NCBI GenBank assembly: GCA_017508825.1
Contig: JAFWRC010000003.1
Span: 1 to 32,055 of the forward strand
Length of the DNA stretch: 32,055 bases
Direction: 5' to 3'
DNA from: Lachnospiraceae bacterium
Lineage (GTDB): Bacteria > Bacillota > Clostridia > Lachnospirales > Lachnospiraceae
The notes beneath the pieces are model-generated. The model did no database searches. It had not been told where the DNA came from and was given only the letters and a program-made list of their open reading frames with translations. Below, one piece after another: positions 17,485-24,489 of this stretch. A program made the translations under genes and the position numbers. Every line of letters starts with the position of its first letter. The first letter of the stretch is position 1.

Positions 17485-19140
17485 ATGGCAGATGTAGCAT
17501 CAGTAAACGTAAGTTCACAGTTAAGTGGTATCGAAAGTTCCCTGAGCATTCTTTCGGAGAATACACGGCAGCTCGGGGAGCGGATGAATGATGTTGACAG
17601 AAAGATGAATAATACTCTGGCGCAGCTTGAGGCACTGAAGAAGGATTTCCTCAGGATGATGGATGAGCAGCGCAAGGAAGCGGAATTTCAGAGGGCGACT
17701 ACGGAGCTGGTGCGTGTGCGTCAGGAACTGGAGCAGAAATTCGGCAATTACAAGGTGGTCCGGGATACCATGCTCGGTGTGCTGCAGGCGACCGACGCCA
17801 AACTGGTAAGACAGACCACCATATCAAAGGTATCGGAAGAGCTGATGCTTTCCACGCCGAAGTACTGGCTGGCGCCCTGCCTGATCGCGGTTGCGGCCTG
17901 GATCGGTAATGACAGGGCTCTTGCGGATCGTGCCATCAGCGAGGCGATGCGCAGGGATACGAAGAGAACTGCGCTCTGCATGGCACTGGTGTGCCGCAGA
18001 AACGGCAGAGAGGACACCTGCTTTGAATGGCTGTCTCTGTATTTCTCCAAACTGGATGCCAGAAACTTCTCGGATCTGGAGTTTTCCTTTGTGGATGCCT
18101 ATGTAAACGGCGTATTCGGTGAGGACCGGAAACACCGCTGTGACGATTATATCGCCAACTGGATCAATGAGATCCGTGACACCACGGAGGACTTTGAAAA
18201 GAAACAGGTGGAGCAGTGGGACGAGATGCTCCGTCTGTATGTGCAGCCGATGGACGGACACTATCCGGCGCTGAAGAAAAACGTGAAGGAATTCGGGCGA
18301 ATCGATGATTATCTGGGACGGATCTGTGCATCGGGATCGGTGGAAACGGCATTTGACAATCTGGCAAAAGCGCCGGTAGATCAGACCCAGCTGGTGCGCG
18401 GGATCGATGAGCGTCTGGTACAGCTGGTCAGCGATTATGCGCAGGAGGAAAAACCGCTGCGGGATCAAGAAGAAGAACTGACGGCCATTAAGGCATACCG
18501 CGGAGACGTGTTTACCGCACAGAAGGTAGTGGAAGGCGCGCGGAGGCTCAAAAAGGCACAGAAGATGGACATGGTTGCCAAAATGACCGATGTCATCTCC
18601 GGAGGAAAGGGACGTGCCATCTCTGAAAGAAAGACGGCGATCTCTTTTTTGAAGAATTATATCAATGACGGCTATGACCGTTTCCTGGATGAGAAGAGCG
18701 AGGCATTTCCGACGCAGATCAGCATCGGTATCGACGGCTGGACGGGAAATACAGTAGACGGTTCCAACGAGACGCAGCTGCTGGATGATTACGAGAAGTA
18801 TATGGATGGTCTCCGTCAGCAGAAGGTGGATGCGGTAAATATGAAGCCGGGGCTTCCCTGGTTTATCGGCGCCGGAGTACTGGGAGTGTTCGGCCTGTTT
18901 ATGATCCCTCACGGAGTGATCCTGGTGCTCCTTATGCTGCTTGGCGCAGGAGCAGCCGGCGGGTACGGATATCTGCAGAATAAAAAGGCGATACAGACCG
19001 TGGAGAGTATTAATAACGAATACAAAGAACTGATCGCCAAAGGCAAGGGCGAGATCCTGATCACCGAGAAAGAGTGGCTGGATGTACGTTCGAAGGTATC
19101 TGAGTTCCGCAGCAAAGAGCGTAAGAAGCTGGTCGCATAA
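17485..19140 (+). CDS. Large coiled-coil protein with C-terminal membrane hairpin, unknown
   Basis: This 551-aa protein is not recognised. Residues about 10-90 are a predicted coiled coil (heptad-like SILSENTRQLGERMNDVDRK). The middle (100-440) is a long soluble helical region with many Cys, Trp and Arg residues. Two hydrophobic segments at about 457-473 and 476-494 form a likely membrane hairpin separated by PHG. A charged cytosolic tail ends the protein. It has no Walker A or other nucleotide-binding motif, so it is not a dynamin-type GTPase despite the similar overall shape. AAAGGAAGG at 17472-17480 fits the start. It may be the structural scaffold of the operon; that is inference. Confidence 0.82.
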   Translation: MADVASVNVSSQLSGIESSLSILSENTRQLGERMNDVDRKMNNTLAQLEALKKDFLRMMDEQRKEAEFQRATTELVRVRQELEQKFGNYKVVRDTMLGVLQATDAKLVRQTTISKVSEELMLSTPKYWLAPCLIAVAAWIGNDRALADRAISEAMRRDTKRTALCMALVCRRNGREDTCFEWLSLYFSKLDARNFSDLEFSFVDAYVNGVFGEDRKHRCDDYIANWINEIRDTTEDFEKKQVEQWDEMLRLYVQPMDGHYPALKKNVKEFGRIDDYLGRICASGSVETAFDNLAKAPVDQTQLVRGIDERLVQLVSDYAQEEKPLRDQEEELTAIKAYRGDVFTAQKVVEGARRLKKAQKMDMVAKMTDVISGGKGRAISERKTAISFLKNYINDGYDRFLDEKSEAFPTQISIGIDGWTGNTVDGSNETQLLDDYEKYMDGLRQQKVDAVNMKPGLPWFIGAGVLGVFGLFMIPHGVILVLLMLLGAGAAGGYGYLQNKKAIQTVESINNEYKELIAKGKGEILITEKEWLDVRSKVSEFRSKERKKLVA

Positions 19141-19170
19141 CGGAAGGATCGGAAAGGAAGGGATAACCGT

Positions 19171-19338
19171 ATGAGTGACAATATGGATATGGAAATGGAC
19201 GGCATGGATGAACTGGAGGCGATGTTCGGCCAGGAGAATCCGGAAACGGAGCAGATGGAGAAAGTAGTGCTTGAGCAGAACCTGAAGGGGTTTGCAAGCT
19301 GCTTTCCGGAGTGGGATCTGCATCCGCCGGTAGACTGA
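19171..19338 (+). CDS. Small acidic protein (55 aa) in the SPFH operon
   Basis: A 55-codon ORF fills the gap between two operon genes. AAAGGAAGGG (19153-19162) is correctly spaced before its ATG, so it is very likely translated. The first half is Met-, Asp- and Glu-rich (MSDNMDMEMDGMDELEAM). The second half is a short helix followed by a distinctive FPEWDLHPPVD end with a Cys just before it. It has no membrane segment. The aromatic-proline tail looks like a peptide that docks onto a partner protein, perhaps as an adaptor or small regulator within the SPFH complex. No family is recognised. Confidence 0.78.
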   Translation: MSDNMDMEMDGMDELEAMFGQENPETEQMEKVVLEQNLKGFASCFPEWDLHPPVD

Positions 19339-19356
19339 TCGGAGATGGGGAAAACT

Positions 19357-20511
19357 ATGGATAACGCAGCAATGACGGGAGCAGCCGTCAAGAAGGACAC
19401 AACAGCAACAACATATTTAAAGATCATAGGGATCTTTGCAGCACTGATCCTGGTGACTGTGGGAGCGGCATTTCTGATCACGGGATTTTTTTCAAGCCGC
19501 AGGGGATCTCCGATGAAGCGCGGTGAAGATGCTATGGCGGAGAAGAACTATACGCTTGCTATAGCATCATACCGGGAAGCGCTGAAGCAGGATCCGAAGA
19601 ATGTCAAGGCTTACGAGGGGATCGTAGCAGCGTATGAAGCACAGGGCGATAATGATGCGGCACTGCATATGCTGGAGAAGGGCTTTGAAAAGACCGGGGA
19701 TGAAAACCTGGAGAGCCGGATGGAAACCCTGCGGGATTCCATCGGTCCGGTGGTCCTGAGCGGGGGGAGCGGCACACTGCAGAATCCGGAACTCGGTCCC
19801 GGGGAAACCGCCAGACAGCGTCAGGTCGAACTGCTGGAAAAAGCGTATGATCTGCTTTCCAAACAGGATTATATCGGTATGTGCAGTGTGGACGGTTCCT
19901 ATGAAGCGGATCTGGTGATCGACGAGCTGAAGGGGGATCACGTGATCTACATCCCCGAGGAAGGCAGTCACGGAACCGGGACAGGCTGCGGCATATACCA
20001 GGTAAGCGGCGGATACTTCTTCTATTACGGTGATTTTGTGGACGGGGAACGCGTAGGGCATGGCGTGTCCTACTGGTATAACGGCAGCGGGTATGAGACC
20101 TATGCAGGCGAATGGAAGGATGATGCGCCTAACGGAAACGGTACCGAAACACTGTACTATGACTATGGTGAAACCACTATCCGGACCGGAACCTTCCGGG
20201 ACGGGCTGGAGGATGGCGATTTCACCATAGAGATTTCGCAAAGTTACAGCAGCGATGTCAAAACAGGGGAATATCATGTGAACTACGGACGCCCGCAGGA
20301 AGCGACGGAAAGATTGCAGGAGATCGTTGCACAGGTCGAGGCGGATATGGATGCAGGAAAGACCGTAGATCCTGATCTTCAGACCATTTATGATGATTAC
20401 CAGTATTATCAGATGTACGGTGACGAAGATATCTATCTGATCTACGAGGATAATTCTTATGAGACCTATTATCGTTACTCGAGTCTGTTCGGAGCATTGG
20501 GCTACCGCTGA
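19357..20511 (+). CDS. Membrane-anchored TPR-MORN protein
   Basis: This 384-aa protein has one N-terminal membrane helix (about 20-44). A TPR-like pair follows (about 53-120, AMAEKNYTLAIASYREALKQ and YEAQGDNDAALHMLEKGFEK). MORN repeats lie at about 215-300 (YYGDFVDGERVGHGVSYW, YAGEWKDDAPNGNGTETL, RTGTFRDGLEDGDF). TPRs bind proteins; MORN repeats are small beta-hairpins often associated with membrane or protein scaffolding. The C-terminus is rich in Tyr and Asp. An ATG at 19345 directly abuts the GGAG and is too close to it, so I prefer the ATG at 19357. It is the last gene of the SPFH operon, before a strong terminator. Confidence 0.85.
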   Translation: MDNAAMTGAAVKKDTTATTYLKIIGIFAALILVTVGAAFLITGFFSSRRGSPMKRGEDAMAEKNYTLAIASYREALKQDPKNVKAYEGIVAAYEAQGDNDAALHMLEKGFEKTGDENLESRMETLRDSIGPVVLSGGSGTLQNPELGPGETARQRQVELLEKAYDLLSKQDYIGMCSVDGSYEADLVIDELKGDHVIYIPEEGSHGTGTGCGIYQVSGGYFFYYGDFVDGERVGHGVSYWYNGSGYETYAGEWKDDAPNGNGTETLYYDYGETTIRTGTFRDGLEDGDFTIEISQSYSSDVKTGEYHVNYGRPQEATERLQEIVAQVEADMDAGKTVDPDLQTIYDDYQYYQMYGDEDIYLIYEDNSYETYYRYSSLFGALGYR

Positions 20512-20539
20512 TGTGTGTTTTATAAGAAAACAGAAAAAG

Positions 20540-20568
20540 CAGGAGACGTGATCCGTCTCCTGTTTTTT
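20540..20568 (+). terminator. Intrinsic terminator of the SPFH operon
   Basis: CAGGAGACG (20540-20548) pairs perfectly with CGTCTCCTG (20554-20562) around a TGATC loop. Six T residues follow. An A-run on the left pairs with the T-tract, so it may also work from the opposite strand. Confidence 0.93.
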
Positions 20569-20616
20569 GCATATGGGAAATGGGATGAAATATAATAAAA
20601 TTACAATGAATCAAAC

Positions 20617-20645
20617 TTGCGGCATCTGCTGAAAAAGAGTATAAT
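20617..20645 (+). promoter_or_regulatory. Strong sigma-A promoter ahead of a small ORF and the 165-aa gene
   Basis: TTGCGG (20617-20622) and a perfect TATAAT (20640-20645) are exactly 17 bp apart, with AT-rich sequence upstream. The expected transcript start is near 20652, so the first ATG (20668) would follow a leader of only about 16 bases. Confidence 0.75.
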
Positions 20646-20667
20646 ACAGATTATAAAGGGAGGGGTA

Positions 20668-20742
20668 ATGCGTTGTTGCGCAGGATCCGTCCCTTTTGTG
20701 TTTTTTGGTATGCTTATGTTAACCGTGATCATCATGACCTGA
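20668..20742 (+). CDS. Possible 24-aa hydrophobic small protein or leader peptide
   Basis: A 24-codon ORF starts two bases behind GGGAGGGG (20658-20665). It encodes MRCCAGSVPFVFFGMLMLTV followed by four more residues, almost entirely hydrophobic after residue 6, as expected for one membrane-spanning helix. It sits between a strong promoter and the 165-aa gene that starts 26 bases later. The gap between ribosome binding site and ATG is shorter than usual, so translation is uncertain. Confidence 0.4.
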   Translation: MRCCAGSVPFVFFGMLMLTVIIMT

Positions 20743-20768
20743 TTTCTGAGTACAGCAGGGGGTGTGGT

Positions 20769-21266
20769 ATGAAGATATTTAATGTCATCGATACGGAAAA
20801 AGTAGCCCGCGGGCTGGAAGAGCTGGGTCGTAAGGCCGGGCTGAGTATGTCCTCGGAAGACAGCAGGGAGATATTGTGCGCTGTCTGGAAGAATGTGGAA
20901 AGCTTAAAGCCCGACCGCTATCTGGAGGCAAGAGCAAATGATGTGATGCTGTTTGACCTGGAAGCTTTTATCGGAAAGCAGTATGCGCGTTATATGATGG
21001 CCCGGAAGACCTATTTCAACCATATCCTGTATGCATTTAACAGCCGCGGATGCATGGGGGATTTTGTCAAGGTGTTTCCGCCGTATGTTTCCTTTCCGGA
21101 ACAGGCGGCAACGATCGATCATGGAGAGTATACCAAAGTATATCATTATTATCTGTCGATATTGGATGATGCCGGTTTGAGAGCGCATTTTCAGGAGTTC
21201 CCCATCCCGCAGGGGCACGGGCTGCAGTTTCTTCCGGAGGAACTGCTCCGGAAACATTCGACGTAA
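20769..21266 (+). CDS. Conserved-looking hypothetical protein (165 aa)
   Basis: I do not recognise this protein. It is soluble, with an N-terminal helical half (KVARGLEELGRKAGLSMSSE) and a C-terminal half rich in Tyr, Phe and His (YVSFPEQAATIDHGEYTKVY). No catalytic or metal-binding motif is obvious. An upstream in-frame TTG would add 32 residues. The ATG at 20769 is preferred because AGGGGG (20757-20762) lies six bases before it. A terminator follows, so it forms a unit with the 24-codon ORF only. Confidence 0.75.
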   Translation: MKIFNVIDTEKVARGLEELGRKAGLSMSSEDSREILCAVWKNVESLKPDRYLEARANDVMLFDLEAFIGKQYARYMMARKTYFNHILYAFNSRGCMGDFVKVFPPYVSFPEQAATIDHGEYTKVYHYYLSILDDAGLRAHFQEFPIPQGHGLQFLPEELLRKHST

Positions 21267-21298
21267 AACACGGTATAACAAAAAAATCTCGTGTTAGG

Positions 21299-21325
21299 AC
21301 TCCGATGGAAACATCGGAGTTTTTT
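21299..21325 (+). terminator. Intrinsic terminator with GNRA-type loop
   Basis: ACTCCGATG (21299-21307) pairs perfectly with CATCGGAGT (21312-21320) around a GAAA tetraloop. Six T residues end it. Confidence 0.93.
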
Positions 21326-21418
21326 ATGTCCTAAAGGAAAGGGCATCGCAAATTCCTATGGCAAGAACATTCAGAGGATGTGCAACTGTCGCGATCACAA
21401 ATGCCAACCCGGAGTATG

Positions 21419-21447
21419 TTGACAGAAATAAAGCATATTGATATCAT
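21419..21447 (+). promoter_or_regulatory. Sigma-A promoter of the second SPFH operon
   Basis: A consensus TTGACA (21419-21424) is followed after 17 bp by TATCAT (21442-21447). The -10 element lies inside a perfect palindrome. Confidence 0.72.
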
Positions 21448-21457
21448 AATGATATCA
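21439..21457. promoter_or_regulatory. 19-bp perfect palindrome over the -10 element: candidate operator
   Basis: TGATATCAT-A-ATGATATCA is a perfect inverted repeat around a single base. It covers the -10 and the predicted transcript start of the SPFH-RHH operon. A repressor here would block RNA polymerase. The ribbon-helix-helix protein at 22552 is an obvious candidate. Confidence 0.65.
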
Positions 21458-21470
21458 CAAAGATTTGTGA
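21455..21470. promoter_or_regulatory. Second dyad (TCACAA-N4-TTGTGA) near +1
   Basis: TCACAA (21455-21460) and TTGTGA (21465-21470) form a perfect 6-bp inverted repeat directly downstream of, and overlapping, the first palindrome. It could be a second binding site or a 5' mRNA hairpin. Confidence 0.45.
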
Positions 21471-21513
21471 GATATAACAGTTCTCAATATGGCTTACAAA
21501 GGAGGGAAAAGTT

Positions 21514-22515
21514 ATGGGAACGAATGTACAGGAAAGAATCATTAAAGGACACAAGAATGGCGGGCTGGTATTGATCATCAGCATCCTGCTGTACCTGGTA
21601 GCGATCCCGGGGCTTGCATTCGGAGGTGTAGTTACTGCGATCTGTATACTCTGGCTGTGCCTGGGCTGGATCACCTGGCTGGGACTGAAGGTTTTGAAAC
21701 CGAACGAGGCTCTGGTACTTACACTGTTCGGCAAATATGTAGGCACACTGGTTGGCGACGGTTTCTTCTGGGTAAACCCGTTCTGCACCGCATTCAACCC
21801 GGCAGCAGGCACCAAGCTCGGACAGAGCGGTGACGTAGCGGTAAACAAATCGGCGGTTACGGTGACCGCACAGGGCGCCACGGTATCCACCGATGCGTAC
21901 AGCAAGAAGATCTCACTGAAGGTGATGACGCTTTCCAACAGCAAGCAGAAGGTCAATGATGTACTGGGTAATCCGGTCGAAGTGGCAGTAGCGGTTATGT
22001 GGAAAGTAAAGGATACCGCAAAGGCAGTATTTGAGGTAGACAACTTTAAGGAGTATCTTTCCCTGCAGGTAGATATCGCGCTCAGAAACGTAGTTAAGGT
22101 TTATCCGTATGACGTGACGGACAACGTGGACACCACAGGTGACGGTATCGTTGATGACGGCAGCCTGCGCGGATCCACCGAGCTGGTAGCAAAGAAGATC
22201 AAGGAAGAGATCCAGAGCAAAGTAACCGATGCGGGTCTGGAGATCGTGGATGCACGGATCACCTATCTGGCATATGCGCCGGAGATCGCAGCGGCAATGC
22301 TGCAGAGACAGCAGGCAGCAGCGGTTGTAGATGCAAGAAAGCTGATTGTCGACGGTGCCGTAGGTATGGTAGAATTGGCTTTGGAACGACTGAATGAGAA
22401 ACAGACCGTAGTGCTGGATGAGGAGCGGAAAGCGGCTATGGTATCGAACCTGCTGGTAGTGCTTTGCGGCAATCACGACGCACAGCCCATAGTAAATTCA
22501 GGCAGCCTGTACTGA
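21514..22515 (+). CDS. SPFH/band 7 membrane protein
   Basis: This 333-aa stomatin-like protein has two adjacent N-terminal membrane helices (about 17-36 and 38-58). The SPFH domain follows (about 60-260: VLKPNEALVLTLFGKYVGTL, DGFFWVNPF, AVAVMWKVKDTAKAVFEVDN, LEIVDARITYLAYAPEIAAAML). A helical tail rich in Ala and Gln typically drives oligomerisation. Such proteins form ring or cage assemblies that partition membrane proteins and lipids. It differs from the SPFH protein at 14581, which has zinc ribbons and no membrane helix. AGGAGGG at 21500-21506 sets the start. It leads an operon with an RHH regulator, a putative peptidase and a thioesterase. Confidence 0.93.
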   Translation: MGTNVQERIIKGHKNGGLVLIISILLYLVAIPGLAFGGVVTAICILWLCLGWITWLGLKVLKPNEALVLTLFGKYVGTLVGDGFFWVNPFCTAFNPAAGTKLGQSGDVAVNKSAVTVTAQGATVSTDAYSKKISLKVMTLSNSKQKVNDVLGNPVEVAVAVMWKVKDTAKAVFEVDNFKEYLSLQVDIALRNVVKVYPYDVTDNVDTTGDGIVDDGSLRGSTELVAKKIKEEIQSKVTDAGLEIVDARITYLAYAPEIAAAMLQRQQAAAVVDARKLIVDGAVGMVELALERLNEKQTVVLDEERKAAMVSNLLVVLCGNHDAQPIVNSGSLY

Positions 22516-22551
22516 TGGCGGTAACAGCAATGTGTAAGGGAGTAAATGCTA

Positions 22552-22749
22552 ATGGCAGAGAAGAAACAGGTACCTTTACGGTTATCGGAAAAACTGTACG
22601 ACGCGATCGCTGCCTGGGCAGAAGATGATTTTCGCTCGGTCAACGGGCAGATCGAATACCTGTTGACCGAGTGTGTGAAGCAGCGAAAGAAAGACGGCAA
22701 GTACGTCGGACAGGATATCGATGTACCGCCCAAGCTCGACATTCAGTAA
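22552..22749 (+). CDS. Ribbon-helix-helix (Arc/CopG-like) DNA-binding protein
   Basis: This 65-aa protein fits the ribbon-helix-helix fold. The short strand QVPLRLSEKLYDAI is followed by helices AIAAWAEDDFRSVNGQIEYL and LLTECVKQRKK. Such proteins bind palindromic operators as dimers and often repress their own operon. An ATG at 22546 is too close to AAGGGAG (22536-22542), so I prefer the ATG at 22552. It follows the SPFH gene by 36 bases. No toxin gene of a known type is adjacent, so an antitoxin role is not supported. Autoregulation through the palindrome at 21439-21457 is a reasonable hypothesis. Confidence 0.85.
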   Translation: MAEKKQVPLRLSEKLYDAIAAWAEDDFRSVNGQIEYLLTECVKQRKKDGKYVGQDIDVPPKLDIQ

Positions 22750-22771
22750 TTTTAGGAAAGAAGTCACAAAG

Positions 22772-23566
22772 ATGAGCAAATCGGAATTTAAGGAAAACCT
22801 GATGGATCAGGCGACGGTAGCGTTTTTTCGTGTATTTGCCAAAAGTCTGAAGAAAACGACGGCAAAAGAGCAGTATACGCGGAATACGGAAGCCTGGGCA
22901 GAGAAGCAGCAGAGCGCGGTACGGGAAAAGATCAATACGGCAGCCGGGCCCGACGATATCCCGCCGTATGTGGAGTACCAGTCGAATCTGACCTGGCTGG
23001 AATACGGGGTGGCAAATAACCTGGAACGGAAACTGTTCTTTCAGGGGCGGGAGCTGACAGCGGCCGAAAACGCCTGTGAAGTGATCGCCGTCTACAATGC
23101 GCTGCTGGCTCTGGAGAAAGCGCGGGGGAAAGGCGGAAAGAAGCGGAAACGCCGGAGCCTGCCGGAGCTGCTTTATCAGTTCTCACAAAAAGGCATGTGC
23201 AACAAAGGCGTATTCGGGACGTCCCCCAAAGCATTGGAAAAGTATTTCCGGGAGCATAATTTCCGAACGGCTTACGCTGCGGGAAAGCAGATCACGGAAG
23301 AAGCGCTGGCGGAGATGCAGGAAAATTATGATACGTTTATCATGACGGCATTTAACCGGGGGCAGAACCCTTTTTCCAATGTGCATACCATGTGCATCAC
23401 AAAGGAAAAAGGCGGCTATCAGCGCCATAACGATTATGAAAAAGAGCAGTTTTATACGACCGTGTATGATGCGGTGCAGAAATATCATGGCGGAAGGGGA
23501 CACGCGATCTGCGTGATCGCCGTGGGGAATCTGCAGGCTGCGACCGGAGAGAAAAGTGATGAGTGA
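22772..23566 (+). CDS. Putative papain-like (C39-type) cysteine peptidase domain protein
   Basis: This 264-aa protein is not annotated from a known family with confidence. It shows a Cys-His-Asn order like C39/papain-fold peptidases. Cys102 is in AENACEVIAVYNALLAL at the start of a helix, GVFGTSPKALEKYF follows, His205 is in NVHTMCITKEKGG, and Asn220 in RHNDY. A basic Lys/Arg-rich patch lies at 120-128. There is no signal peptide or membrane segment. I chose the ATG at 22772 (TAGGAAAG upstream) over an earlier in-frame ATG that overlaps the RHH gene. The thioesterase start overlaps its 3' end by 8 bases. It may be an inactive homologue or may process a partner; the activity is inferred. Confidence 0.7.
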   Translation: MSKSEFKENLMDQATVAFFRVFAKSLKKTTAKEQYTRNTEAWAEKQQSAVREKINTAAGPDDIPPYVEYQSNLTWLEYGVANNLERKLFFQGRELTAAENACEVIAVYNALLALEKARGKGGKKRKRRSLPELLYQFSQKGMCNKGVFGTSPKALEKYFREHNFRTAYAAGKQITEEALAEMQENYDTFIMTAFNRGQNPFSNVHTMCITKEKGGYQRHNDYEKEQFYTTVYDAVQKYHGGRGHAICVIAVGNLQAATGEKSDE

Positions 23567-24320
23567 GAAGGAACATATACTATTCAGCGAACCGAAGATC
23601 CAGCAGTTCCGGGATGCGGATGCGGACGGAGCCATCGGGATGCGGGCGTATCTGAATTATTTTCAGGATACGGTGACGACCTGGATGCACCGGCTGGGCT
23701 GGGGAAACGATGTGATACATGAGAAGTACGGCGTGGCCTGGGTGTTTCTGAAGTACCGGATGCAGGTGTATGCCAAAACGATGTATCATGAACCGCTGCA
23801 GATCGAGTGCTGGGCGGAACCGGTTGGACATTCCGTATCCATCCGTCATGCGGTGGAGATCCGGATGGGGCAGCAGCTGATGGCCAGAGGACGGCTGGAG
23901 AGCTGTCTGGTGGATCTGGAGAACAAGCGGGTGGCCAGGCTGGACCGGATCGGGTATCGGCCGGAACTGGCGCTGGAGAGGGAAAATCCGGTGGAGCCGT
24001 TTACGCGGATCGACCAGGATACAGAGGGATTATGCGAAGCCTATCCCTACATCGTGCGGTATACGGACCTGGATAATAACCGGCATATGACAAACCTGCG
24101 CTATATCCAGCTGATCATGGATGCGTTTACGCCGGAGGAATTCTGCGGAAAGATGCTCTCCGATCTGGAGATCCATTACCGGAACCAGTGCGTTTACGGA
24201 GACCGGCTGTGTGTGCTGCGGGGCGAAGAAGAGGACGGTTACCGGATCCTTGCACGCAAAGAGGACGGGATGCCGGCAATCTGTTCGAAAGTGCGTTTTG
24301 CGGATGCCGTGATACTGTAA
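23559..24320 (+). CDS. Acyl-ACP thioesterase (double hotdog)
   Basis: This 253-aa enzyme hydrolyses acyl-acyl carrier protein to free fatty acid. Two hotdog domains are visible. The first starts near ADADGAIGMRAYLNYFQD and the second carries YTDLDNNRHMTNLRYIQL. The second holds the D-x-N-x-H catalytic signature (Asp172, Asn174, His176) of the FatA/FatB-type family. GGAGAG (23546-23551) supports the ATG at 23559 rather than the adjoining GTG. It overlaps the end of the preceding gene. Its place in an SPFH operon suggests a link between membrane microdomains and fatty-acid composition. Confidence 0.93.
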   Translation: MSEKEHILFSEPKIQQFRDADADGAIGMRAYLNYFQDTVTTWMHRLGWGNDVIHEKYGVAWVFLKYRMQVYAKTMYHEPLQIECWAEPVGHSVSIRHAVEIRMGQQLMARGRLESCLVDLENKRVARLDRIGYRPELALERENPVEPFTRIDQDTEGLCEAYPYIVRYTDLDNNRHMTNLRYIQLIMDAFTPEEFCGKMLSDLEIHYRNQCVYGDRLCVLRGEEEDGYRILARKEDGMPAICSKVRFADAVIL

Positions 24321-24323
24321 AAT

Positions 24324-24393
24324 GAGTCATGGGGACTGAGCCATGGGGACGGTTCTTGTGGCCCGAAATGGGCCGGAGAACCGTCCCCGTGGC
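24324..24393. repeat. REP-like palindrome, copy 1
   Basis: GCCATGGGGACGGTTCT (24340-24356) pairs with AGAACCGTCCCCGTGGC (24377-24393) over 17 bp with one wobble. An inner GGCCC-GAAAT-GGGCC hairpin tops it. A partial extra copy of the left arm (GAGTCATGGGGACT) precedes it at 24324. Arms and inner hairpin match copy 2 at 25566-25620. No T-tract follows. Confidence 0.88.
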
Positions 24394-24425
24394 GGGGGTA
24401 GTTATATAATTTAAATTATAAACGA

Positions 24426-24454
24426 TTGACATGGAAAAAGCGTTCATTTATAGT
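24426..24454 (+). promoter_or_regulatory. Sigma-A promoter of the secreted repeat protein
   Basis: A consensus TTGACA (24426-24431) and TATAGT (24449-24454) are 17 bp apart, about 36 bp before the start codon. This is one of the best promoters in the window. Confidence 0.78.
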
Positions 24455-24489
24455 TGAGACATAAATCCCAAAAACAGGAGGTATGTTTA

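Noticed and set aside
17485-19140. Dynamin-like GTPase based on coiled coil plus membrane hairpin
   Set aside because: There is no P-loop or other GTP-binding motif anywhere in the protein.
21358-21441. 27-codon ORF between the terminator and the SPFH promoter
   Set aside because: The purine-rich stretch is too far upstream for initiation, and the SPFH promoter overlaps its end. It could be a gene remnant but is not supported.
22552-22749. The RHH protein as an antitoxin of a toxin-antitoxin pair
   Set aside because: No RelE-, MazF- or similar toxin-sized partner is adjacent; its neighbours are an SPFH protein and a 264-aa protein.
24340-24393. REP copy 1 as the terminator of the thioesterase operon
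   Set aside because: No T-tract follows the stem and the same element occurs elsewhere next to a true terminator. It may still slow polymerase.
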